Assembly (NCBI GenBank): GCA_033439265.1
Contig: JAVTVX010000019.1
Span: 2,239,501 to 2,303,500, forward strand
DNA length: 64,000 bases
Direction of reading: 5' to 3'
DNA from: Dillenia suffruticosa
Lineage: Eukaryota > Streptophyta > Magnoliopsida > Dilleniales > Dilleniaceae
Under the pieces are notes generated by a model. The model saw only the letters and a list, made by a program, of their open reading frames with translations. It was not told where the DNA came from and did not search any database. Of this stretch, positions 47,244-59,547 are shown in pieces; within the stretch, counting starts at the first letter, position 1, and every line of letters starts with the position of its first letter. Made by a program: the position numbers and the translations under genes.

Positions 47244-50200
47244 TGACTTGAGGGTCCTCAAGAGAGCATTTCTTTCAAGTTTTCCTTAAAAGACGTTCAA
47301 ATGCTTTTTCAATAGCTTCAACCAGATTCTGGTATGCCTTATTCTCTTACCCTGTTTGTCTAACCAGGTACTCCCTTCATGGGAATTTGATTCTGTATGT
47401 TGGAATCATATGACCTTTGATGTATTTATCTTTGAATCTTCCACTATTTCTCCTGCTTCTCATGTTGTTCATATTGCTGATAATTCCATTATACATTTTT
47501 GAAGTATAGGCACTGTTAATACATGTAATTTATTCTTGTCAAATAAACTATTTTTAAACGTCATATTTGTTGGTCAATGATGTGACTTTGGTGTTAACTT
47601 ATATTTTTTGAGTCATGGTTGTATTGTGCAGGACCTACAGATAGGTGAGAGCCTTGGGACAGGGCATAAGTTTGGTTAACTATTCCAAATTACTTCTCTA
47701 TGTTTCCTATTCAAACAAGTTGTTGCTACTATTTCGTCTGCTATCTGATATTTTTGTCTTGGTTATCTTTCTATGTCAGATAGGAATCCCTCATCTCTAG
47801 TGATTTCTTAGGACAAGAAGTATTTAAGTTTTGATTGTGTCACATGTCAACTTTTAAAAGATTATGTTTTACCTTTTTTTAATAATGATTTTATATTTGT
47901 AGCACATTTTGACTTAATTCATTTTGATATTAGGAGACCTACCCCTCATGATGCTATGAAAGGTTTACATTATTATGTTATCTTTTTTATTATTATTATA
48001 TATGGATTTATCTATTACATCATAAGTTTGAATTATTTTCTACTTACTTTCGCTATCCAAATACGATTCAAATTAAATTCTCTCACAAAATCAAAATACT
48101 CTGTACCAATAATGCCATGGAATGTAAAGAAAAAAAATCATTTACTTACTTTTTTACCCATAAGATACTATTATTCAAAGATTTTATTCAGGAACATCTC
48201 AACAAAATAGTCGAGCAGAGCAGAAAAATAGTCATATTCTAGAAGCCGTTCTATCCCTCCATATATCTTCCTCATGGCCAAAAACATTTTAAAGAGAAGT
48301 AGCTCTTACAACTGTCTATACTATCAACCATATTTCTATTCCAATAATTGATAATATCTCTCTTTATGAATGACTATATAATTGTATTTCTAATTATCAC
48401 ACTCTTTAAGTTTTTGATAGTACCTATTTTGTAATCTTACAACCTTATGAGTATACTAAACTAGAATCACGAGCATGATTATGTTGTTTCTTAAGAAATG
48501 AAATAGATTACAAAGTGTATAGATGCTGCGATCCACTATCTCAAAGATTTTATCTATCTAAACACATAACTTTTTGGGAATACAAGATATGTTCTCAACT
48601 CTTTCCAAATTTAGAGTTGCCAACCCTCTTCAGCCGTTATTCTTTACCCCAACTATACCTCTATTTCCTAGCATTTCTATTGCAAATTCTTTTAATAACT
48701 CATGTAGCTTGACCGCACTTCCACCTACTCCTTTCAACTCACGTACGATTGAAGATTTATCACATACTTTAACATATCATTTTTCACCTCCTTCAAATGT
48801 TTTCTTAAATTCAACTGAGCCTTCGGCTTTCCAACCATTTCTTTGTCGATTTGATCAAGTAAGTTACTATCTTAGTAGACTTTGAGACTTTCATGTTTAT
48901 TCTGCTATTGTCTCTTTGTATGAATCTCACAGCTATAATGAGGCTAGTACTGACCAGCTATGGCATAAAACGATGGTAGAAGAACTATAGGACCTTACCT
49001 ATACAAATACTTGGGACATAGTTGACTTACCTTTAGGAAATTTTGTTATTGGGAGCACATAGATCTATAAAATCAAAACTCAAGTTGATAAGTTTGTTCA
49101 TCGATACAATACCCGACTTATAGTAAAGGGTTTCACACATGACTATGACATTGATTATGAAGAGAGATTTGCCCCTGTAGCTCACATAACCTCAGTTGGT
49201 AGTCACATTGTTATTACTGCTAGTAAATTTTGATCATTATTTCAGATAGATGTCAAGAATGCCTCACTCAATGGTGATATTATTGAAAAAGTATACATGC
49301 AAACCCTACCAAGTTATGATCATCCACTAAATAAAATTTGTTATCTTCACAAAACCCTTATATGATCTTAAACAAACACCTCACACATGGTTTGCCAAAT
49401 TCAACACCACAGTTGACCGTCTCAATTTTCATTCTAGTGCTTATGATCACACCCCATTTATTTGGAAAAGCAATCAGTGGATTGGCCTTCTTCTTCTCTA
49501 TGTCAATAACATGATCATCATCGGCAACGACACTAACCGTATCTCCACTCTCAAATTATTTCTACACTGACAATTTGAAATAAATGATCTAGGTACTCTC
49601 AATTATTTTTTGGGAAATGAGGTTACATTTAATCAGTTTGGATACCTTTTATCACAAGTCAAATATATTACCGACCTTATCTTACGTGCCGGCATCACGG
49701 TTACTAAATCAGTCTATACTCCTCTTGAACTTAGTACTCATGTCTCGGTCACTAATAGGATTCTTCGCAGTGATGATACTCTCTATCACCAACTAATTGA
49801 TATTCTTATTTATCTTAGTGTCTTACATCCTGACATTACCTATGCTGTTCATATTGTCAGTCCGCTCATGATTGCATCACGGATCGCTCACTTTTAGCTA
49901 TCCTTCGTATTTTTCATTCCATTAAAGGTACTCTATTTTATGGTTTTCATTTCTCCATCCGTCTTCGCTAAAACTATGAGCATATTTTGACGCTGATTAG
50001 GCTAGAAACTCAACTAAATGTCATTCCACTACTGGATATTGTTTATTTCTTAGAACATCCCTTATCTCTCGATGTTGCAAAAAACAAATAATTGTCTCTC
50101 GCTCTAATACAAAAGCTGAATACTGAGCTCTTACTGATGCAGCTTCGAAGCTTGCTTCTATGGTTATGATGGCTCTTTTAGGACATGAGTGTCATCTCCT

Positions 50201-50330
50201 TCTTGGTCATTCCTCTTCATTGTGATAATCGTAGTGCTACATAAATTGCATACAATGATGTATTTCTTGAACGTACCAAACATATTGAGATTGATATCAC
50301 TTTGTGCAATATCTTGTCCTTCATGACACT
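46319..50330 (+). pseudogene. Decayed copia gag-pol
   Basis: The gag N-terminus is recognised by HISQPIDVVFDGSNSDLW (near 46358). Integrase is recognised by TSQQNSRAEQKNSHILEA near 48190-48240. Reverse transcriptase from about 49060 includes FAPVAH, the catalytic box as YVNNM (where YVDDM is expected) and FGYLLSQVKY. RNase H lies near 50030-50330. There are stops in every domain. A (GCT)17 tract at 47189-47239 lies in the gag-to-integrase interval. Confidence 0.8.
47189..47239 (+). repeat. (GCT)17 microsatellite in copia
   Basis: Seventeen perfect GCT units inside the dead gag-pol region, which suggests expansion after insertion. Confidence 0.97.
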
Positions 50331-50467
50331 ATTTAGCTTGTTACCTATCTCCTCCCAATCTCATATTGTAGATATTTTCATCAAATTACACTTAATTTGG
50401 TGATTTCAAGATCTAATTTGCAAATTCAAGTTAGCTGACTTTTCACCACTTTGAATTTGAGGAGAGA

Positions 50468-50750
50468 TGTTAACATATATGTTGTGAATATTCTCTGATA
50501 ATATACATACCGCTATTATGTCAATGATTTATTACTATTATTAGTATACTTTTACATGTGTCATGTTATGTTATCCTAAATATCACAATATGTCAACATA
50601 TCATATATTTTGGAGAATTGATTAACTTGACTTTAGAAATTTCCCTTATATGTATATATCTAACTTTTATAAATATCGGTTTTGTTCAATGCATTTTACA
50701 CACAGAAAAATACTGAGAATTTTATTTTGTTAACTCTTTCAATTTCTACA
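50468..50750 (+). repeat. Copia 3' LTR (283 bp)
   Basis: Pair of 37312-37588; preceded by polypurine tract TTGAGGAGAGA, followed by ATTAT and then an (ATT)n run to about 50777. Confidence 0.9.
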
Positions 50751-50842
50751 ATTATTATTATTATTATTATTATTATTTTGCCAAAAAGAAAAAATTAATT
50801 GTGTGCTTATGGGTGGGTTCCATCCCTTTAAAATTAGACATC

Positions 50843-52310
50843 TTAAATAGAGATTGGTTTGACAACTAATGAAACTGGACGATCTTTGGTAACACCTTCA
50901 GAAGTACCAATGCCATTTCCATACTGAAAAATGCACTGTACAGTGCGAGCCATGTTCACGATCATGTTCACTAGGGGGTTGGATAGAGATTTTGAGTAAA
51001 TAATGTCTTCATTCATTTTTTTCCATGAATAGGCTAAGAGATTCTTTATGTAATCCCGTGCTTTATCTTCAGGTGCACCTTTTTCTTTCGTGTAACACTA
51101 GATGGATTTCGCCACATCTCCCCGTTCAATCTTAGCCTTTAACATCCAACAAAAAGAAAAAGGACAAAAGTAAGAATGAGATAAAATATGCAATATTACA
51201 TTAAAGCAAATACCTTAATTAAGAAATTTTCTTTTAGGATATCTGGGAAGTTCCCAAATCGTCGCTGAGTCGGATAATCAGAGATGACCTGTACAATAAC
51301 TTTGAGCCATGTCTCAAACAATTGAGGGTGCTATTGTCAATGGTGCAACCCATGACCAAATAAGCACGGACCATGGCAGCTGGCCACCAACAGAAGTCCA
51401 AGCATTTTCCAGATATTCCCTCAATTTTGGAGTGTATCCCATTGAGAACCACCGGCCTTCTACGAGATAGGATTTGCATAGATTTAACCACTGCAATGCA
51501 CAAAAATAGTTCTCACTTGAAACATCTTTTTTTTTTTTTTTTACTATATCAAACGGTATTTGGATTTTATCTGATTAATTTAATCCAAATACTATGAGAT
51601 CTATTAAGTGATTGATTTTTTCAAATTATTTTTTTTATTTTTAGAATTTAAAATTAAGATTTTTAATTAAAAAAATAGTATGTTTAATCGTTCTATCAAA
51701 GGAATCCGGTAAACATCCCATTTTTCCTCGTAATCGTTGTACCAAATCTCATGTATTATGATTTCATTGGTTGTTAGAAAGCAGACAATTATAGTACATT
51801 ATAGTATTTTTTAATCAATAATTAATAACATTGTCATATTACGTGGATATATTCGTACCGCTTCCATGAGATAAGGAAGAGTATTAAAATCATTGGATGA
51901 GATTGGCTAATTCGTTTGCAAAGTCAACCATGGCTGATAGGCTTAACTTCATGCATTGGGGGAGGACATCCACTGTCTTGGTGTCCCATCTGAAATTGGA
52001 AATCCGAAAAGATATTACTCACAAAAATTGCCGACCGACATTGAGTTGTGAGCACTTTGGGAGTGTTTGAGATAAACTAAAACTCGCAAACTATTGTACC
52101 CGTTGACAGCATCCGAAAATTTTCAAGCTCGTTGATTGATCCACATGCATCGTATAGGACTGAATTTGGTGAGCACTGTCGTGAATTGGGAAAATTTTGG
52201 TTCGAAGTTTGTCCCTAATGCCCTCAAGTAGTTTTCCATCAATCTATCCCTCGCAAAGCTCTGTGTCTCCTTGATGTTTAGCGCCTTCCACTATGTCGAA
52301 CAATTCCAAA
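50843..52310 (-). pseudogene. Terpene synthase pseudogene, 5'-truncated
   Basis: Read on the minus strand, four exon-like blocks follow the terpene synthase order. About 52310-52070 resembles the exon preceding the metal-binding region (ETQSFARDRLMENYLRA). About 52010-51860 has QCMKLSLSAMVDFANELA. About 51500-51237 has [14 protein letters not shown] and, in another frame, SSLIIRLSDDLGTS. About 51146-50843 has ARDYIKNLLAYSWKKMNEDI and a proper stop at 50843. Introns remain at family positions, so this is a decayed duplicate, not a retrocopy. Defects: no recognisable exons 1-3, the DDxxD region eroded to LYDACGS, a frame change inside the third block and an in-frame stop after AKSI. Confidence 0.85.
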
Positions 52311-53479
52311 CTCATCACTTCAATAACAATATAAATATATATATATTTGTAATTTAAAGCAAAACTCATTTAATGTTTCAAGATAATTAACAGACATGAA
52401 TATTAACCCGACAACGACCCGGCTTTCTATTAGGTCACGTAGAGTTTGAGAAGCCTTTATTTTCAAGGCAAGACTCAAAATTGAGAGAGTGTATGGAAAT
52501 GATCGGTCATGCGTGCATATTTGGAAATCGAATGTGCAAATACCATGTATAGTAGTTGTGATTTTAAGATAAGTTTCTTCGGGAGATGCCACCAAGATAT
52601 TTGGTGTCTAGTGTGTAGCGAGGCATGGGTAAAGCCATTATTAAGTTTTAAAGTTTGAAATTATTTGCCATATAGTTTATAATTTAAAAATATAAATTTT
52701 ATGGTCTTGTTCGACCATATAATATTTTTAATTAAAATTAATAATTTTATCATAAAATAGAGAATTTTACAACTTAAGATTATTTTTTCCCAAAGAAACC
52801 AAATTTGTTATCATATTAATATTTTTTATCAAAAATTCTAAAGTTAATCTCAATTTTTTAAAAAAAAATAGAATCTAAAACTTTGGTGCGTTGGCATACA
52901 TTGATTTTTGATAAATAGGAAATATTTAAATTTAAAATTTTTAATAAGAAAAGAATGATATTAATTAAGTTATAATTCTGTCACGTTGTCATGCATATTG
53001 ACCGCAAAAACTTACCTTATAAAATTGACAAATTAACTAGTTTATCCAAGTTGGTTGTTCACCGGCCATAGAAGGGGACAATGGGGTCTCCTCCCCCTCG
53101 TCAGCAACGTTTTTCGCGTCAAAAAACCAGACCCCATGTCGCAAAAACAGGAAAGAAGTTTCGATTTCTTAGCCATGTCGAAAGCCACACCCGATCAACG
53201 TAAACCACATGACTCAATTGAATTATACAATTTCTAATGCCCCTCTCTCTCTCTCTCTCAGCTGCGGTATGTTGGGGGGTACGGCAGCCAACCTAAGAGT
53301 TTTTTATTTATTGAGAACATGTTTTTTGTGGTTAAAATCCATTTATTTATCGGGATTAGATTCCTTGTTGGATAAGTATCAAAAAAATGTATTTACAAAT
53401 AAGACAGGATAAACACGTAGTCCCCATCCCCAAAGTTATTTAACTATAAACTTTTTAGCTTAATTGTGCATAAACTCCA
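52311..53479. other. AT-rich DNA beyond the TPS pseudogene
   Basis: No upstream terpene synthase exons could be found. 53050-53270 is GC-richer (GGGGTCTCCTCCCCCTCG) with a (CT)n tract at 53243-53260; nothing recognised. Confidence 0.4.
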
Positions 53480-54960
53480 CGTGGGTTACATAAAAATACT
53501 TGTGATAGGAATAAATTTAGTGTAATATTTATACTTTATTTTATATTATTTTTAGATTAATATTACACTAATTTTAGGTATTTGATGTATTAGATTTGTT
53601 GGAGGCAATTTATGAAGGAAAGTGGAGAAATTGAGCAAAATCGGTAATGATGCATGCAAAGAAGGAATTTGGACAGCAATGCGCGATTGTTAGCACGTGA
53701 GCGCGCTGAATTTGAGGAGAAATACAAGACTTTTGAAAATTCTTTTCCTAATATTAAGGAGTGTGAAATTTTGGTAAGTTGCAAATATCAAAAGCACTCT
53801 ATTTAGGAATTTTCTTTTACTTGAAATTTTTAGAGTTTTATTTTTTTTGGTGAGTTTCATTCAATTTTACTAAGGAAAAAATAAGAAGATTTTACCTTTT
53901 GGCTTTAGGGTTGCACCAGGCTCTTGGGATATATATATTACCTATTCTTGACTTTTTTTGGGTGAAGCCCCAAAAGTGCTGCAGCCAGCAACTTCAAGGA
54001 GTTTTCTTCCTTGCTTTTGGAATAAAAAAGGAGACACTCAGGGAGGGGCAGCAGCCCGCATATCCACAACAGCCAGTAGCCTTAGGATTTCATTTTCTTT
54101 TTTCCAGCAGCACATTTATTTAATTGAGACAATATTTCATTTATTTTGTGAGATCTATTTTCCTATATTTTTATTTTAATTTCTTTTCTAGTCAAAAGAT
54201 TATTGAAATATTGATTAATGATAATTGTGAGATCTAAATAATCTTATTTACTTGATATTTGTGGATATTTATTTAATCTCTATACTTAATGTTTATAATT
54301 GTTTTGGGATTGTTAAATAGAGCGTTATATTTAATAACCTTAGAATAGTCTACTACTATTTAAAAATAACAAGATTTGTATATTTTTAATGGAGTGATAA
54401 TTGACATAATTTTATGATCTCGCAAGCGGTAGAATTTATATCAAGAGATTAGATAATCTAATTTAAATAAATCTAGGTTGGAATTTACTGATTAGAATTG
54501 TGTCGCTTTAGATCGTAATGCTGTTGGAACATTAAATCTAACGAGAGTCTCTTGGGTTGTCTTTCGATTAGGAAAGTAATTAACGATGGTATCTTGGTTA
54601 CCGAAAAAGTAAGAAGAGATTGGTCGTTTCGTGGTATTTAGCGGCTATAACCAATTTATTCGCATAATATCAAGTAATTTTTGTATCGATAATCAATCAA
54701 ATATATCAATGTGGAAATAACTCATTTGTCTAGATTTTACCTTAATTGACATCCTTTCCTTTAATTGGTATTATCTTATCATTTTATTTTAGTTAATTTT
54801 TATTGATTTGTTTGCTTAGTTATTTTAAATTATTTTATCAAAACCCCCATATTTTATTTTCATTTTTTTTATTAAAAGAAATAAACTTGCCGTTCTCTGT
54901 GGATACGACCCTACTCGCGCTATATTCGTATTGTTTGAAATACGTATTTTATTTTTTGTT
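53480..54960 (+). repeat. Probable LTR fragment or solo LTR
   Basis: Near its end, CTGTGGATACGACCCTACTC followed by GCGCTATATTCGTA resembles the 3' end of many plant Ty3 LTRs. A perfect 13-bp inverted repeat (TTAGTGTAATATT at 53517-53529 and its complement at 53559-53571) lies near the presumed start. No target duplication could be fixed. Confidence 0.35.
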
Positions 54961-55009
54961 GTTTGACGATACACCAACTTGCAATGATTTAGCACTATCT
55001 GTTACGAAT

Positions 55010-55470
55010 CTTATATCAAATTCTAAAGAAATCATAAAATATTATTTAAATTTAATAGACTTTCTTACTTAACATATCGATCTTTTGAGTTGAATTCTTC
55101 TATTGAATTTGAATCTATCACTTGGATTCATGACAAATTAGTATCAGAGTCTCTGATTTAATATGAAAAAGAGTTACTTGAAAGAAAATTACCTAAAAAA
55201 GGGTTATCTGGTAATAAAATGAGAGCCGTTCAAAATAAAAAAGGATTAATTGGTGTAGGAGTGAGAGCTATCCAAAAAGAGAAAAAGGGCTACCTCCAGA
55301 GTGAGATCTATCCGTAAATATCTGATTTCTCAAGAGGAAGATAATATTACGAATTTCACATCGAATTTCAAAAAAATCATAAAATATTATTTAAATTTAA
55401 TAGATTTTTTTATCCAACGGATTAATGTTTTGTTATTAGATTTGATTCCATCACTTGAATATGTGATACT
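55010..55470 (+). repeat. Direct repeat of about 110 bp
   Basis: ATCATAAAATATTATTTAAA and neighbouring words occur at 55028 and 55374 in the same order (TCGAATTTC/TCAAATTC, TTTAATAGACTTT, then GATTTGATTCCATCACTTG/GAATTTGAATCTATCACTTG). TAGTATCAGAGTC at 55139 resembles a primer-binding site. Confidence 0.5.
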
Positions 55471-55529
55471 ATCCAAAATTTTAACCGATCCTTTTGGTGT
55501 GTCGTCCTGTTGGTATCCTTCGAAGCAAG

Positions 55530-56010
55530 ACAAGTAGGGTGATTGTCGGAGGTTGCGATCCACAGGAAAATACTTTGATTCGACTTACGTATTTATTTTT
55601 CGATTGGCGAAAGTAACGTGGGTGTTTTAGAAGTTTCTTTATTTTGAAATATATTAATTTAAATTACAATAATTACTCTCAAAATGAATTAATATTAAAA
55701 TTTGAAGATGTGTGGTCCCCGCCATTTTGACTAATCCCAAGGATTTGCCGTTCTAAATACGACTACTTGGTGGGCGAATGATTTACGGTTTGAACGGTCA
55801 AATGATTCTCATCCTTAATTATTAATTAAAGTTAGTATTTAGTATTTTTTAATTTGTTTATTCAACAACTCCGTACTTACATTAACCGGTGTTTAACACG
55901 TTCTACGTGAGGGCTTTTTGTAATTTTATTTTTCTTCAAACAAAGAGCGATAAAAAACAAAAAATTTGTCTAAGGTGCTCTTTAGCAACCAACGTCTTCT
56001 TTTAATTTAG
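55530..56010 (-). repeat. Possible second LTR-like piece, opposite strand
   Basis: The complement of 55548-55575 reads TTTTCCTGTGGATCGCAACC, like the conserved LTR end at 54896 but inverted. Limits unclear. Confidence 0.25.
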
Positions 56011-56489
56011 TTTTGCAAATCACAAAGATAAAAATTATTAATATGAATAATTGTATAAACCAATTTCACAAATTTTTTAAATTATATGTTTCTTATCCAA
56101 AATATTTTACTTTAGTTAAATAAGCATTAAAAGAAAAATCTAAAACTGTTAATAAAGGGAAGAAACAAGTATTATTGCTTTTTTTGTTATAAATTATCGG
56201 TACAGGGCATGACTAAATTTACATAATATTCGAATTAGGGATTTTTTTAAAGCTATTAGTGTCTAACCATTAGATCAATTAAACGGTGTTAAACAAACAA
56301 GTATTATAGTAATATAAAATTTTTATGACAACCTTAAATATTCAATATTACTTTTTTGTGAAAAAAAGTAAAAGGATGAAAATGAGATTTAAATAATAAA
56401 CTATCAATCTTTTTTAAGAAAAAAAAACTCCTCTATAGCATCAGTTCTTCGTTCGACTCAATAGAGCAGTTTATCTATAGAACAAACTT
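56011..56489. other. AT-rich DNA before the second Tat-like copy
   Basis: No gene or transposon terminus seen. Confidence 0.35.
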
Positions 56490-59400
56490 ACCTCTAATAG
56501 ATTGTCGTCGTCTGTGGGAACAGACTAACTGTTTAGGCAAAAAAACTTCATGTCATGTTAATACTCCGTCTCTCTTATCGCCATGTCATCAAAGAGAAAG
56601 AATGGAGCCGACACCTCTAGAGTCATGCCTGAGACGGGGGGATGAACATCTAATCCCCTAAACCTCCCGTCAACGGCAACCCTGGTTTGTCAGGGGAAAA
56701 CTCCCTTATCACAATGGCCTCAGATCATCCCATCAATCACACTTGTATTTTGGAAGACCAAGACTCCCACCTCTAGGGAAGTTCTCACTACGCATGCTGA
56801 GAATGGGTCAAAGAGAAAAAAACCAATGATTGATTTTGATGACAATGATTTAGTGGGAGTCGACCCGAACCAACACGATCTGTTGATCATCACCACCAAG
56901 ATAGGCCAGTATATCATGAAAAAAGTTTTCGTCGACCAAGGGGTGAGCTGTATTCTCTTCTATTGGGATGCTTTTAGTGGATGAGATTTCAACCGAATGC
57001 ATCTCCAACTCTACGCCGGACGTTTGAGGGGACTTTTGAATGAGTAACTATACCTCGTGGGTACCATCTCGCTTCCAATAACTTTGGGAATGCTACCCAA
57101 CCACGCTACCACCACAACCACCTTCAATGTCAAATTGCAGTTTCCTTACAACACCATTTTGGCTGCTCTAGCCTAGATGGCTTGAAAGTCTTGCCAAGCA
57201 CCAAATATATGAAAGTCAAATTCAGAACGCCTTTTAGTATCGCAACGCTCGATTGTAATCTTGACCCTCAAAATGCCTCTACTCTAAAGAAAGAAAAGAG
57301 AAACCTCTTCATAGAAGCCATGGAACTCACAGATGACATGGAACAAGTTGCCAAACCCAAATCTAGCGAGGAGGTGGTTGAGGTCTCGATCACGAATATG
57401 CCTAGTCAAACTATTTAAATCAGAGCCCACCTACCAACACCTCTTTAGGACGCCATAATCGAGTGCTTACGATGACACTCCAAAGTATTCATTTGGTTGC
57501 TCAAAGAAATGTTAGGATCCATCTCTCAGTGATTGTCCATAAACTGGTGGTGGACGCAAGCAGTAATCCGGTGAATCAGAAAAAGAGGGTATTTGTATTA
57601 AAACGCCAACAACTAATACAAAAAGAAATGCAAAAACTACTAACAGCAAACTTCATCAGGGAAGTGAAATATTTTGAGTGGTTGGCAAACGTGACAATAG
57701 TGAAAAAAATGAATGGCAAATGGAGAATATGTATCGATTATACCGATCTTAACAAAATATACTCAAAAGATAGCTACTCGCTTCCCAATATTGACAAACT
57801 TGTAGATAATTCATCGAGTCACTAACTCCTAAACTTCATGGATGCGTACTTCGACTACAATCGGGTCTGCATGATCCTAAAAAAGGAGAAAAAAATGGGC
57901 TTCATCATAGAATTTGGCACCTATTATTACAATATCATGTTGTTCGGCCTGAAGAATATGGGAGTAACCTTCAATAATTGGTTAACAGGGTCTTCAACAA
58001 GCAGCTTAAAAGAAACATGGAGACCTAGGTGGATGCTATGCTTGTCAAGAGCACTAGGCTGAAGGGCCACATACCATATCTCAAAAAAGCATTTTAGATG
58101 TTGGAGCACTACAACATGAAGTTAAATCCAACCAAGTGTATCTTTAGGATCACTTCAGGCAAGTTCTTTAGTTTTTTGATTACCAACCGAGGAGTTAATG
58201 CCAACTCAGAGAAGATTTAAACCATCCTGGATATGGCACCACCAAGAACATTAAAGAAGGTACAATGCCTCATCGGATAAATCGTGGCTCGAAGCAAGTT
58301 TATGTCAAAGATAGGAGAAAAATACAAATCTTTCTTCGACGTCCTGAAAAATTATCGAAAGTTCATATGGATACCATAATGCCAAACGACTTTCGATAAG
58401 GTAAAGGAGTACCTCTCATCTATTCCTTGGCTCTCTTGATGCATCCCCGGTGAAAACTCTATCTCTAATTATTTGTCTCTGATCAAACCCTTTGCTCTGC
58501 ACTTGTAAAGCAGGATGCTACTTTATAAAGACCGATATATTACGTTAGTCGGGTACTCTAGAAGTTAGAAATCAATTATAGGTCTATCAAGAAGGTAGCC
58601 TTTGCTCTCGTCACAATCGCTCGGCACCTTTGACTATAATTTTAGGCATACATAATAATAGTCCCAGGACAACTCATCAAATGGAGTATCGAGTTTGACA
58701 AATTTGATATCGAATACTAGCCGAGACCCACCATCAAAGGTTAGACTCTAGCTGACTTAATTCTCGAGTGCAAGCTCCCAAATCTCACCTAGCAATCCAT
58801 TGATGACCGGCTAGAAGCGTGATCACCACCAATATGGATCTTGCATGTAGACAGGTCCTCCAACATATCAAGGAATAGCGCTGGACATCTTGATGGGTCT
58901 CGATGACTTCAAGGTGGAATATGCACTTTATTTCAACTTTCAAGCCACCAATAATCAAGTTGAATACTAAGCACTCTTAACGTGATTGTAGATCGTAGTA
59001 CTGTTGGGAGCTCAGGATATTCGGATCTTGACCGATAGCCAACTCCTGTTCAACCAAGTTGAGAGAACATATAAAACTAAAGAACCAATGATGGCGAAAT
59101 ATCTCATCAAACTCCGGGAGGTAATAAGCAAGTTCAACAAAGTCGACATATAACAAATTTCTAGATATGAGAATGTCAAGGCCGACATACTCTCTAAACT
59201 TGCCAATTCGGATTCTATCAACACCAGCCGAATGGTCTACATCAAAATTCTCTTGTACCTAAGTATTGATGAACCAGAGCAAATTCTGACAGCTGATGAC
59301 TCATCGAGCTAGAAAGATCCAACCCAGGTCTACCTAAAGAATGGTCAACTGCCTAATTCTCCACACGCGCATTATGCTATTATCAACAGAGCTCTCTATA

Positions 59401-59547
59401 AGAAGTTCTTCACTCGGCTTTATCTCAAATGGTTGACACCCGAAAAGGAAAACTACGTTCTTAGGGAAATTCATGAAAGGGTGTGCGATAACCATTTAGT
59501 TGCCCGAAACCTAACCAACAAGGTCTTGCGCCAAGGATTCATGAAAG
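56490..59547 (+). pseudogene. Second gag-less Tat-like fragment (protease to integrase start)
   Basis: The DNA around 56500 (GTCGTCGTCTGTGGGAAC) looks like a mutated primer-site junction. A protease-like region follows within about 300 nt (VDQGVSC near 56930), then reverse transcriptase (57560-58150, FIREVKYFEWLANVTIVKK), RNase H (about 58430-58640), a second RNase H-like block (about 58850-59200) and the start of the integrase zinc region, ending abruptly near 59547. It is collinear with 38371-41216. No LTR is found on either side. Stops throughout. Confidence 0.8.

Larger units (their letters stand above)
37312..50750 (+). mobile_element. Ty1/copia retrotransposon, split by a nested element
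   Basis: LTRs at 37312-37588 and 50468-50750 begin TGnTAACATATATG and end TnTACA. ATTAT at 37307-37311 and 50751-50755 is the target duplication. A tRNA-iMet-type primer site TGGTATCAGA follows the 5' LTR, and a purine tract TTGAGGAGAGA precedes the 3' LTR. Excluding the nested insertion the element is about 5.8 kb. Decayed parts in order are a long leader (45204-46318), gag N-terminus (46319-46520), integrase (about 47880-48370), reverse transcriptase (about 49060-49860) and RNase H (about 49980-50330), all on the plus strand. There are many stops and frameshifts. Confidence 0.92.
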
